From: Rebecca billardiae RCC1528
Taxonomy: Eukaryota > Haptophyta
Reading direction: 5' to 3'
Length of the DNA: 64,000 bases
Assembly (NCBI GenBank): GCA_965240325.2
Contig: OZ251227.1
Span: 2,108,001 to 2,172,000 of the forward strand
Shown here: positions 40,558-50,576 of the stretch, in pieces
Layout: each line of letters opens with the position of its first letter
Numbering within the stretch: the first letter of the stretch is position 1
Made by a program: the position numbers and the translations under genes
The notes under the pieces: model-generated
Told to the model about the DNA's origin: nothing
What the model saw: the letters and a program-made list of their open reading frames with translations, nothing else
Database searches by the model: none

Positions 40558-41847
40558 TCAACACAGGTCGGCCAGCGGCTTGAGCCTGCTCGCCGTCGGT
40601 CCGCCCGTCGCATGCCGTCTATGATCACGATGCCTGCGACTGGACGCGTCATTATTGTCAGGCGCACTCGAGCGAGTAGTTGCCTCTGCCATCCTTCTGC
40701 TGTGGCTGTGCCTTTGGTGGCTCCGCGACCAGGAAGATGATGACCATCGTGACGATGTCTGCTTAGCTGAGTTGCCATGGCCGTCGGTGGTGCCCAGCGC
40801 CTGCGCTGCTGGCTGCGCCCTGCCCACGCACTCGTAGAAGTCGTCGATTGCGGGCGAGATGATGCCCATCGCCATGCACATCTCGTCCTGCACGTTCTGC
40901 CCGGGCAGCTTTGTGTCGCTTGTGCGCGCGCTCGTGTTGTACACGCAAGTGACCCTGAGGGTGTCGCCGCTCTGAACGGTGGCGTGACTGCGCACGATTG
41001 AGAAGTCATGCGCGGTCGGGTCGTACGGTGTGTCCACACCGGCCGCGAACAGTAGCTCACGCGTGCCGTTCGGCCGCACCGCCTCGAGCAGGCCGTACTG
41101 CCCGGCGGTGTGCATGTGCAGATACGCGAGGAGCACCCGGAGCGAGTCGGCACGGCCGAGGCGGAGCGCAGCCGCGATGCACGCGGGCGCGCACGCCACG
41201 GGGACATCGATGCCCACCCGCCCTGGTGGCAGCACGGCGCGCTCCGTACGCTGGAACAGCGTCGCGAGCGTGAGGGAGAAGTACTGCGCCGAGCGCATGG
41301 CCGGCTGGCGGCGCGCCAGGTGCAGCCGGAAGCCGGACGCGTCGTGCAGCGAGGCGCGGCGCTCGTCGGTCCGCCCAACCGAGTAGTGGACCTCCATGAC
41401 AGCTACCTCTGGCAGATGCATGTAGTAGCCGGGAGGCAGGCGGATCCCAGTACCCGCCAGAGCGAGCTGCTCGCAGCCCTTCATGAAGCGCGAGACGGCG
41501 CATCTGGTCTCTGCGTGCCTGCCGAGGCTCTGGGCGGCTTTCAGCGCGAGACTGCGGGGGCAGGCATAGAGAGTGACGTGATGGATGTAGCGATAGTTCT
41601 GGGGGGGGTCAAAGAGGAAGTCGTACCCGACCACAGCCTCATCGGCGTCGTCGTTCATTGCCTTCTCCATCCTTCGCCGCTGCGGCATCATCTGGACATA
41701 CGCGCAGCGGTATATGTCCGTGCCTCGGAAGAGTCGGACGCTTGCGTTGGGCATTGCCAAGCGGAGCGAGTGCTCGCCGTCTGAGCGCGGCAGGACGACG
41801 GCTGCACGAGGAAGGCCGATGAGGAGCGCGACGACGAGCCATCGCAT
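40558..41847 (-). CDS. Copper type II ascorbate-dependent monooxygenase (PHM/DBM-like)
   Basis: A secreted or lumenal copper enzyme of the peptidylglycine alpha-hydroxylating / dopamine beta-monooxygenase family. The ATG at 41847 gives a signal peptide (MRWLVVALLIGLPRAAVV), 429 residues in all, one exon. The CuH site is seen in YIHHVTLYAC (His89-His90) and VMEVHYSVG (His154). The CuM site is seen in LAYLHMHTAGQ (His244, His246) and the Met of QDEMCMAMG (Met323 or 325). Cys residues around these are as in the family. The C-terminal 70 residues are Ser/Arg/His-rich and disordered, with no membrane anchor. The substrate could be a peptide or a small amine; the sequence does not say. Foldback element FB3 starts about 85 bp upstream. 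Confidence 0.92.
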   Translation of the reverse strand: MRWLVVALLIGLPRAAVVLPRSDGEHSLRLAMPNASVRLFRGTDIYRCAYVQMMPQRRRMEKAMNDDADEAVVGYDFLFDPPQNYRYIHHVTLYACPRSLALKAAQSLGRHAETRCAVSRFMKGCEQLALAGTGIRLPPGYYMHLPEVAVMEVHYSVGRTDERRASLHDASGFRLHLARRQPAMRSAQYFSLTLATLFQRTERAVLPPGRVGIDVPVACAPACIAAALRLGRADSLRVLLAYLHMHTAGQYGLLEAVRPNGTRELLFAAGVDTPYDPTAHDFSIVRSHATVQSGDTLRVTCVYNTSARTSDTKLPGQNVQDEMCMAMGIISPAIDDFYECVGRAQPAAQALGTTDGHGNSAKQTSSRWSSSSWSRSHQRHSHSRRMAEATTRSSAPDNNDASSRRHRDHRRHATGGPTASRLKPLADLC

Positions 41848-41933
41848 CCTGGCGCAGACGCTCTTGGCCCTGGCCGGGTTGAAAACAGTTGCTACACCCA
41901 AACACCAAAGAAATTAAGAAATACAGGGGGGTC

Positions 41934-43059
41934 CAAGGGCGTTCCCGGGATCCTGCCACACGCTCCGCGAGGGGTTTTGGCCCCCTGGGGGCCAAAACCC
42001 CTCCGGACTGGCGCTGCGCCAGTGGCGGCCGCCAACCCGGACTGCAGCGCACCAGCGCTTGGCGCGCGCGCGGCGCGGCGCGCTGCGGCCGTCGAGTTGC
42101 CGTGCGAAGGCGGCGCGTTGCTTGCGTGGCATCGGAACACGACCATGCTCCGCACTGCGCCCCGCAGCTCGCTCCTCGTCGACTTTGCCGCGCCTACGAT
42201 CAGCGCGCATGCGAGCGTCGCGTCGGAATGAGCAGCCCGCGCCGGCCTCAGCCGTGAGCGCCCGCCTGGCGCGCGATGCGATCAACTCGGGGCACGAGCT
42301 GCGGCTGAGCGAGGAAGCATGTGCCTGCGCGCAAGCCGCGCCGCCTTGAGACACCGATCGTGAGCAGGGCATGCACCTTGCACGCAACGTTTCTTCTTGC
42401 CCTTGCGAATGTCGCGGTGCCCTTGAAAGGACTCCTCATCAGCGCAACTACTCAAGCATGGCATGACGGCAGCCACGCGCGCAGGCGATGCATGGATGTA
42501 CACGAGTCACTGCGCGCACACGCAACCCGAAGACTCCTATTCATCGCTTCAGGGCGCTCACGGTCTGTTGTTTCATCTCCACTGCATGCAAGGCTCGTGC
42601 AGGCTGATTGGCATTCGTTGACAGCCGTCTGAAGCTGCATCAACGCGCACGATCGATGTCTCAAGGCGGCGCGGCTTGCGCGCAGGCACATGCTTCCTCG
42701 CTCAGCCGCAGCTCGTGCCCCGAGTTGATCGCATCGCGCGCCAGGCGGGCGCTCACGGCTGAGGCCGGCGCGGGCTGCTCATTCCGACGCGACGCTCGCA
42801 TGCGCGCTGATCGTAGGCGCGGCAAAGTCGACGATGAGCGAGCTGCGGGGCACAGTGCGGAGCATGGTCGTGTTCCGATGCCACGCAAGCAACGCGATGC
42901 CTTCGCACGGCAACTCGACGGCCGCAGCGCGCCGCGCCGCGCGCGCGCCAAGCGCCCATCGGCCAGCGCGCCTTCGCGCCAAGCGAGTTTTCATTTTCCG
43001 CGCTTTGTTTTCGCGCGTGAGTTTTTATTGGCGCATGACCCGCGCGGGGAACGCCCCTG
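41934..43059. mobile_element. Foldback element FB3 at a gene 5' end
   Basis: Inverted arms of about 310 bp (42,048-42,363 and 42,645-42,966) are near-identical over a 95-residue open frame and enclose a spacer of about 280 bp. The outer ends match over CCAAGGGCGTTCCC versus CCAGGGGCGTTCCC, so the whole element is about 1,126 bp and again starts near CAAGGG. A possible GGGGGG duplication flanks it but is too simple to trust. It lies immediately upstream of the copper monooxygenase gene. Confidence 0.75.
41970..42002. repeat. Perfect 16-bp palindrome with 1-nt loop
   Basis: The sequence AGGGGTTTTGGCCCCC is followed by one T and its exact complement. It lies inside the outer part of FB3, and could serve as a strong transcription-blocking hairpin or a secondary insertion. 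Confidence 0.85.
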
Positions 43060-43146
43060 GAAGGGGGGCCATCATAGTCTTAAATAATAAGTGTCGAGTC
43101 TGAAACGCACGAAGCTCCAGACGGCCAAGGTGCGCATCTCGGGGCG

Positions 43147-43823
43147 CGCGCGCGTTGGCGGGCGCGGCGTGGTCGGACATGGGCGCGGGGAGGGGAACGC
43201 GGACTGTCATGACATCCGCGGAGCCACCGGCAAGCGCGCCGGACAGCGCGCGGGTGCACCCGACCGAATGCCCGACCTCCAGCTGCCGCACAAAATCGCC
43301 CGCGCATCTGCGGCCTCGTGGTGCGCGCGCGTCGGCGGGCGCGGCGTGGTCGGACACGGGCGCGGGGAGGGGAACGCGGACTGTCATGACACTTGCGGAA
43401 CCAGCGGCAAGCGCGCTGGACAGCGCGCGGGTGCACCCAACCAAATGCCCGACCTCCAGCTGCCGCACAAAATCGCACGCGCATCTGCGGCCTCGTGGTG
43501 TGCGCGCGTCGGCGGGCGCGGCGTGGTCGGACACGGGCGCGGGGAGGGGAACGCGGACTGTCATGACACCCGCGGAGCCACCGGCAAGCGCGCCGGACAG
43601 CGCGCGGGTGCACCCGACCGAATGCCCGACCTCCAGCTGCCGCACAAAATCGCACGCGCATCTGCGGCCTCGGGGTGCGCGCGCGTCGGCGGGCGCGGCG
43701 TGGTCGGACACGGGCGCGGGGAGGGGAACGCGGACTGTCATGACACCCGCGGAGCCACCGGCGAGCGCGCCGGACAGCGCGCGGGTGCACCCGACCGAAT
43801 GCCCGACCTCCAGCTGCCGCACA
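43147..43823. repeat. 177-bp tandem repeat, about 3.8 copies
   Basis: Units of 177 bp share over nine-tenths identity by eye (marker word GGTCGGACACGGGCGCGGGG near 43,171, 43,348, 43,525 and 43,702). As 177 is a multiple of three, frames on both strands stay open and read as 59-residue repeats (for example VGGRGVVGHGRGEGNADCHD). No start context, intron or family argues that it is translated. Confidence 0.85.
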
Positions 43824-44136
43824 ATGCCGTGGTACGGCTCACGTCGTTGACGGATGCCCTGACATGCTCTGATGCTGAGAGCTTGGGCGAGAAGGGGGCG
43901 AATCTTTTTTTTTCGCCCAACCTGGACGCCGTTTCAAACTTGACAGTTATAGTGTGGCCCCCCTGTAGAGGGGGCTACATCACCGTATTTCAGAGCCGTT
44001 ACAGTTTACTACTAGTAAGAATATGAGACGCACACACTATACACAGTTGGCGGCGTGCGCGAGTCACGCGCAGCCGCACGTACGCACTGGCCAGTGTGCG
44101 CCGACTGTGCGCGCACGAAAGGGACGACGGAGTAGA

Positions 44137-44589
44137 TTAGCCGCGCGCGCCTGCGAGGGCGCGCCGAAGCCGCTGTATGGCAGGCTGCGCCAGTAGCAGA
44201 TGCTGTCGTGTCGTCGACTGTGCGCGCGCGCGCGAGAGCACTGAGCACGGAGTGCGCTGCACGTGCAGCTTCGCACGTAGCTCGCACACCTCACTGTCCT
44301 CAGGTGACAGGTAGCCGTGACAACGCGGGCCGGGACTACCGAAGAGGCTCTCAACCACGACGACGTCGCCGATCAGCGCTAGAGCAGCAGGGTCGTGCTC
44401 GTCGCAGAAGAGCCAACGCTCGTAGCCCACGGTAGGCGCGGGCGGCAGCAAGCCGACGCCGCAGCCGTGCTGGAGCGACCTGAGGCCCCAGCCTAGAGCT
44501 GCGACTCCTGCACGTACACGAGCCTCGCCTTCTCCACCCACGCGCACCCGGCCGCACAGCACCGCGAACGTGCCCCTCCCACGACGCAC
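44137..44589 (-). CDS. Hypothetical ORF, doubtful
   Basis: This open frame contains a protein-like stretch (VGYERWLFCDEHDPAALALIGDVVVVESL) with low Arg content, unlike shadow frames. It has no recognised domain and may be an exon or fragment; its ends are not supported. Confidence 0.3.
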   Translation of the reverse strand: MRRGRGTFAVLCGRVRVGGEGEARVRAGVAALGWGLRSLQHGCGVGLLPPAPTVGYERWLFCDEHDPAALALIGDVVVVESLFGSPGPRCHGYLSPEDSEVCELRAKLHVQRTPCSVLSRARAQSTTRQHLLLAQPAIQRLRRALAGARG

Positions 44590-44643
44590 GTTGGCATCGC
44601 CCGGCCGGCGGCCGCTGCGGCGCTGCCTGGCCGGGGCCCAGTG

Positions 44644-45397
44644 TACAGTTTACTATGTTTTAACGTGCACACTTGGTTAATTAAGGCGTGATTGACGCCA
44701 TCCAACACTGCACAAAGACACCGCCAAAAAACAGACTGGCGCAGGCAGGTGAGGGGCGCGTTGCCGCACCTCATCGAGGCGGCCATTGCAGCAAGCGGCC
44801 GCCCCGCGCTCGGAGGCACGCGCTCGAGAGCGCGCTCTGACACCACACGGGGAGGGTGCTGCACCTGGATGTTGTATCCCAGCCACCTCGAGAGTGCAGC
44901 CACGCCAAACACCTGCCTGCGCTGTGAGCGACGTACCTTCTGAGCTCCTCGCGCGCCACTCCGTCCCGTATGGGTATTGACCAAGAAGGGCGCGAGAGGA
45001 GGTTCGCTCGCGAAGCCCCACCCGCTCCGGCCAGCATGGCATGTGCAGCACCCTACGTTGGTCCGCGTGCACGCGGGATTGCACGGTCGACGCGTGATCG
45101 CTTGCAGTCGGCAAGCAGCGACAAGGAGCCGGGGTCGCGGACCACCAAGCTGTCCCAAGGCTCTGAGCATACCTGCGGGCGACCTGCGAGGCCACCTGCG
45201 CCGCCAAAACCGCACCGCGAGCGCGTGGATTCCCGGCCTACGGCTCGCTTGAACACGCCGCCGCCGGCCAGGCAGCCATGCTGGCCGGAGCGGTGGGGCG
45301 ATCGACTCGCGCCCTTGGTCAATTCAGACTCCAGATGATGGGTAGACATACTGTCACGCCCTAACCAAGTGTGCACGTTAAAACATAGTAAACTGTA
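44644..45397. mobile_element. TA-flanked inverted-repeat element (Tc1/mariner-like MITE)
   Basis: A 750-bp segment (44,646-45,395) has perfect 34-bp terminal inverted repeats starting CAGTTTACTATG and is flanked by TA on both sides, the target choice of Tc1/mariner elements. The interior has no intact transposase. The same CAGTTTACT end with a flanking TA is found near 23,547, 23,659 and 44,005. Confidence 0.85.
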
Positions 45398-45436
45398 GAA
45401 ATACTGATGTGACTTACACACGATACTTTTTTAAAA

Positions 45437-45990
45437 AACTCTGCCCTGGCGGGCGGGGGGTTCGGCGGGCCGTGCCAGTGCTGTCGCAATATTTCCCCAG
45501 CGGGTTCGCGCCTTTTATTTATAGCGGTTTGACGGGCAGGATGCCACTACGAATAACAATGCGACATACCGAGATGATTGTGAGCTACCCGACTCACTGA
45601 CGAATAATAACGCGACAGATGACTCTGGTGCGAGCTCAGCGACAGTGTGATTGCGCGTGTATTCCTGCACCCACTGTGCTACTCGTCATCGTGCCGAGCC
45701 TTCGACTGCGCGCACGCACTGTCAACTGATTGGCGTGCGACGGCGGCGTGCCCGTGTGCGCCTGACGGTGACGGTTTGTCCTTGGAGCTAAACACGAAAA
45801 CAGTTCAAGTTGCGGCGGAGTGTGATGTCCTAACTCAGCCCTGGCGGGCGGGGGGGTCGGCGGGCCGTGCCAGTGCTGTCGCAATATTTCCCCAGCGGGT
45901 TCGCGCCTTTTATTTATAGCGGTTTGACGGGCAGGATGACTACGAATAATAACAATGCGACATCATACCGAGATGATTGTGAGCTACCCG
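45437..45990. repeat. 150-bp direct repeat pair, repeat D
   Basis: Two near-identical copies (about 45,437-45,596 and 45,833-45,990) share CCCTGGCGGGCGGGGGG, GCAATATTTCCCCAGCGGG and TTTTATTTATAGCGG. A diverged inverted copy lies at about 47,405-47,490. The spacing of 395 bp and the TATA-like TTTATTTATAG suggest small LTR-like or promoter-bearing repeats; the class is not determined. Confidence 0.7.
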
Positions 45991-46199
45991 ATCGTCGCTC
46001 AGCGGCTCCTCGGCGACGTGGTCGTCGGCGCGCGGCGGCGCGCCCGGCTGCAAGGCGCCCACGGGCGCTGCGCCATTCGTGTGCCCGCGTGAGCAGCTCG
46101 TGCCCACTCTCGATCGCGAGTGGCACACGCTGTCGCTGTGCGCGCGCGCGCGCACAACCAACAGCTCCTCGTGCCGCCGAACACGCGGGCGCCATACCT

Positions 46200-46610
46200 G
46201 TCGAAGAGGCGAAGAGCGACGAGCGCGTGAACGTCAACGCGCTCGTGCTCAGCGTGGCGGCCGTGTACGATGTCAACGCGACCTGCGCCGAGCCCATCAT
46301 GCCCGGAACGGACATCGGCAAGCGTCCTCGCGACGACCGCTCTCGGCTGGCGGCAGGAGGACATGCACACGATCTACTCTGGCGGCTTCGTCGGCGGCGA
46401 GGCGCTCGATTACGCCATCGCGGTCGAGATGCGGCACATACAGCGCGTACCCGCGCTCGCGCGGAGCAACGGGCTACCCGCCCCGCCCCGCGTGCTGCAC
46501 GTTCCCTCGTGGGTGTGGGCCTCGCTGATGCGCACAGAGTACAGACGTGTACACGTGGGAGAACTTCAGCCTTCACGTTACAGCGTGGGGTGGCACCCGC
46601 GCCTGTCAAC
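46200..46610 (+). pseudogene. Gene fragment in two frames, product unknown
   Basis: Protein-like stretches read VNVNALVLSVAAVYDVNATC in one frame and then QEDMHTIYSGGFVGGEALDY, AIAVEMRHIQRVPALARSNG and PPRVLHVPSWVWASLMRTEY in another. No intron of usual size lies between them, so this is probably a frameshifted remnant. The family is not recognised. Confidence 0.35.
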
Positions 46611-48686
46611 GCGACCGCGTTCTGTCAAGAATGGACCCATATCCTGCGACCACCCTCGAGCACCGCATACTATGCCCACACTCGGCATAGGGAAGGATCG
46701 CTGAGCGCCTGCTGCCGCTGTCAAAGGCCCTGCTGATCTTCCTGGCGCTGGATCGTGCACACGGATGGCAAGTCGGCGTGCTCGCCGCACATCGCGGCGG
46801 CTTCTCAGCATCCCAAGTCCTCAGTGCACCCATCCTAGGCATGCTGGTCGATGATTGGTACCAACCCCCACCAAACACGCCCTCTCGGAAGTCGCCAATC
46901 GCTCACATGGCTCCCCGAGAGCCCGGGGCTGGCTGTCGTGCGTTCTCACGAGCAGCTTGCGCACAGCCCAAATGTCACCTTCACGGTGCGTTGAGCTGCT
47001 CAAGATGGCGGGAGCGTCAAGAGCATGCCCGTGCACGACACTGGCCCATGCCTCCCGTCGCCTGACCCGCATGTGGCAAAAACTGACCCTGCTCGAAGGC
47101 ACGGGTCGAACACCCGCCGATCGATTCAAGTTGTCTGTACGCGTCTAGCCGGGCGAGAGTCAAACATGCGGGCACGTGCCAGGCGGGGGATGTGTGACCA
47201 CGGATCCCATCCGTGAGCACGCGCAAAGCGCTGGAGCGCGCGATAGGTGTTGGCTGTGGTCTACCCGACACACGGCGGCTCGGTCGCGCTGGAGAGGCGC
47301 TCCGACATCGTCGGGAGCGTTCAGATCGGACCTCGGCCGGCGGCCCGGCGATTTTCCCGAGCCGCGCGCCCCGCGCGCGAAAGAAATCAGGCCAGAAAAC
47401 CCGGTAAATGTTTAAAAGACCGCTGGAAAATCGCCAGGGACCCACCTACTGGCACGGCCCGCCGACCCCCCCGCCCCCCAGGGCACAGTCCTCGCGCGAT
47501 GTCCGCGCCGGCGTTGGATTCGGCGCGCGCCGCCCACGCGCTCCGCGCCATCGGGGAGATGGTTTTCGGCCGAGCGTCCCCAGTGGGAGCTGCGAGGGCG
47601 CCCGGTAGTGAGCGAAGCGACCCGGCAGTGAGCGAGGCTCCGGTCACTGTCCGGGACGTCCAGCAGGGGTGCATTCAGACTCTCTGGGGGGGTCTGGGGG
47701 GGGCTCCCCCCAGCCGATCGAAGGACCAAATACGCCTCAATAAGGCCCCAACTCGCCAGAATTCGCATAGCAGACCGTGTTCGCTGGTGTTGGCTGAGGG
47801 CTGCGTCGTGCGGCGTCGGCTCTGCGCCGGGCGGCCATGACGCATTACACACAGCCCCGATATCGGCGCCTCCCTCGCGAGTCAAGACGTAGCGCAGTGC
47901 AGGATCATCGAGCAACGCATTGACCGCTGCGGCGCACCGCGCAGGCCACGCCGCACCTCAGCACTCGCGAACAAGCTCTGAGCCAGCCAGCTGTGGCAGT
48001 CCTCTGAGGAGCTGCAGCCAAGCACGAGCTCGTGCGCATACCCGTGGCACCACGAGCTGACGGCGCGGCCCGGGGCGCGAGCAGCTAGAAGCCGACAAGC
48101 TCATGCGCACGCCCGCACCGCCGCGAGGTGTGGCCGCCGGCGCGAGCAGCTCGACGCGGATAGCGCGCAGCTTGCTCGAGTCGACGAGCAGCTTCTCGCC
48201 CATCGGTGACTCTCACTGCACGAAGGTGCACCCGGGGCGCGAGCGCGACAGGGTGCCGCGGCCAACCAGGGGATGCGCCCGGATCAAGGCCTCCAAGGCG
48301 TCTCGTCTCCTCGCCCGCTCGGCGGAGCTCCATCGTGCGAGAGACCGGTCCGGGAGCCCCAAAAAAAGTTCAGCACGATGGAGTCCTCCGTGTTCGACTG
48401 TGACGACGCGTTCAAGGACAAAGAAACATACGAAATCGTCTGCGGCTTCGGTTTTGAACCTGCGGCTTCGTCCGCCGCCCCGGAGATCTTTCGATTGGTA
48501 CCCTCATCGCTCCCTGGCTCCCAGGGGTTCGTCTAAATGCACCCCCCCATAGGGTCAGTGGACGTCCCTGACTGTGGCTGGAGCCGCGAGGCGATTTTCT
48601 TTTCTTTGCGAGGCGATTTTCTGTTTTCCTTTTCTTTTTCTTATCTTTTTCCCGGGCACTACAAGGGGCGGACCTACGGCCCGCCA
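46611..48686. other. Repeat-rich region with unrecognised fragments
   Basis: Minus-strand pieces look protein-like (DDPALRYVLTREGGADIGAV near 47,900; MGEKLLVDSSKLRAIRVELL near 48,200) but are short and isolated. A run of T/C with TTTTCTTTT words lies at 48,595-48,650. No complete gene is supported. Confidence 0.35.
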
Positions 48687-49125
48687 TTCCCCTTTATAAC
48701 GGGCTCTGGGTGATCAGACTGGCGGCCGAAGCCTCCAGTCCTACCCTGGCCAGCCCCCAACCAACCACCGCCCTCACCCAACCTCAAAGTGTCCTCAAAC
48801 CACTGACAGAGACACCAAGTGCCTTGACACCACTCCGCTGTGGGCAGCCCGCCTCCAGAGGGGGCGGGGGTATGCCATTGCCAACAGCATACAAGCCCAA
48901 CACTGTGGGGTGGTCCCAGGTACAGCAGTGCACGGCCTTGCGATTCAATTTCAAATTCAAGATCATCGAGTTTGCCAGCCGAGTCGGCAGAAGGGGCACC
49001 CCCTAGGGTGCCCCAGTGTGGGCAGAGGGCCAGCCACTAGCCGATCCCTGCGCGGGGAAGGGGACTGAGGGGACTGTCATCGAGCCCAGTAGCTGGGCAG
49101 GGGTCTGGGCCACTGGCCCTGGCAG
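48687..49125 (+). repeat. Dispersed repeat C, copy 1
   Basis: About 430 bp that recur inverted at 56,483-56,892, some 7.4 kb away and on the other side of the glycosyltransferase gene. Landmarks include CCCTTTATAACGGGCTC (TATA-like), a GGCACCCCCTAGGGTGCC palindrome and AGTAGCTGGGCAGGGGTCTG. Confidence 0.85.
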
Positions 49126-50576
49126 CGAGGCGCCTGTAGTTTCACTCGTGCAGCTATGGAGGCAGAGGGGGTCATGTCAGACATGTGTGCTACATCGGGC
49201 ATCAAGTCCGCGTGGGCCGCTGTAGGAAGCAAGCAAAGTGGTGGCGATGGCTAATACGCCTGGGGAGGTGTCGTTCGCTCGCCTCTTCCTGCTGCGCTTT
49301 GCAGGGGGTAGCGTGCTCCGCTGCGGCACATTTGCCTGGCGGCAGGGTGGGCAGTGTCGTTTCCGGGCGGGGGGCTGTCTTGCTGAGCTTGACTCATTCT
49401 ATGATTTAACGACACAGGTAGGACTAGGAGGAGGCAGCCTGCGCTGCTGTTAACCTCAGAGTAAACTATAATATGGGTTGGCGCTGCGCGTCAACTTGGG
49501 CTGGAAACCTGTTTCTGAAACGCATGATGGCTCGCAGCCAGTAGCCCGAGCTCGGAATTCCGACGCTGCCAACGGCGCCACAGGAGCGCAACGGCGGGGC
49601 TGACGACGCGCGCGCGTGTGCACGTCTGACCACGGAATGCGCGCTGCAATGACTGGCCCGTCCGCAGCACCACGCCCCGCGCTGTGAGTGAGAGTGTGGC
49701 CCGCGCCCAAGCGAGAACGCGGGCCGGGCGGCACTCCGCCGACCTCGCCGGCCGCCGACCAGCCCGCAGCCGCCTGCTGCAGCTCGTGGAACACGCAGTC
49801 GCGCGCTCGCGCGTGGAGGGCGGACCTGCGCGTATGCGCCCGCCGGGCTTGCCGCTTCATCCGCTGGCACAGCAGTGCAGGTCGAGCCGTCCGCCGCCCA
49901 CCGAGCCGGCGCCACGCCTCGCGCTCGTGCTCGAGCTGAGGCGGCGCGTGTCGCCGGAGCCGGCGGGTTCGCGCGCGTGCGCGTGGTGGGCAGCCTCGCG
50001 CGTGCGCCCGCCGCGCGCCCCGCGTCGCTCGCTTGGCGCCGCACGCGAGCCGCTCGTCGCGCGACCGAACGAGACGTCAATCAAGGGCGACCCTTGTCGT
50101 CGACGCGAGGCCGCGCGAGGTTGCTCCGACCGGGCTCGTAGTCCAATGCAAGATGATACCCGCGTGCCGCTATCAGCGCGCCCTTTCGCGAAGTGTGAAC
50201 TCGCGACACGACGAAAGGGCCGATGCGATTCGCGCGAATGTGAGTACGCAAAGCGCCGAACGACGAGCGGTTTTTGACCGAACGACGAGCGGTTTTTGTC
50301 CTATCGAGCGCGTAAGTGGGTACGCGAATTGCGCTTATGTGACCCGGTGGATGGGTGGTAAGAGGGCGTCAAAAAAAGGCCTAAACTATAATAAATAAGG
50401 GGGATATTATAGGGACAGGCCGCGTTGTAGGCCCAAGTACTCAAGTAGGCCTATCGACGAATCCGGTTCTTTTCCCTTGCTCGCTCCCTACAGATGATAC
50501 ACTCCCGAGGGGGCAAGGCCAAACCGAAAGGTCCTGTCGCCACGGTGGCCACGGGCAGGTCCAGACTGGGGCGAGC
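49126..50576. other. Intergenic region upstream of the glycosyltransferase gene
   Basis: No gene is supported. It holds one copy of the CATTCTATGATTTAACGACA phrase seen at 15,287. A direct repeat around CGAACGACGAGCGGTTTTTG lies at 50,258-50,300. Confidence 0.45.

Noticed and set aside
41921-41933. GGGGGG as target-site duplication of FB3
   Set aside because: A six-G run is too simple to be evidence, and the element ends differ by one base there.
43091-44026. Gene made of 59-residue repeats
   Set aside because: Frames are open on both strands merely because the repeat period is divisible by three. No initiation context or recognisable fold was found.
44677-45207. Transposase in the TA-flanked element
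   Set aside because: The interior frames have no DDE motif order or helix-turn-helix that I can recognise; treated as non-autonomous.
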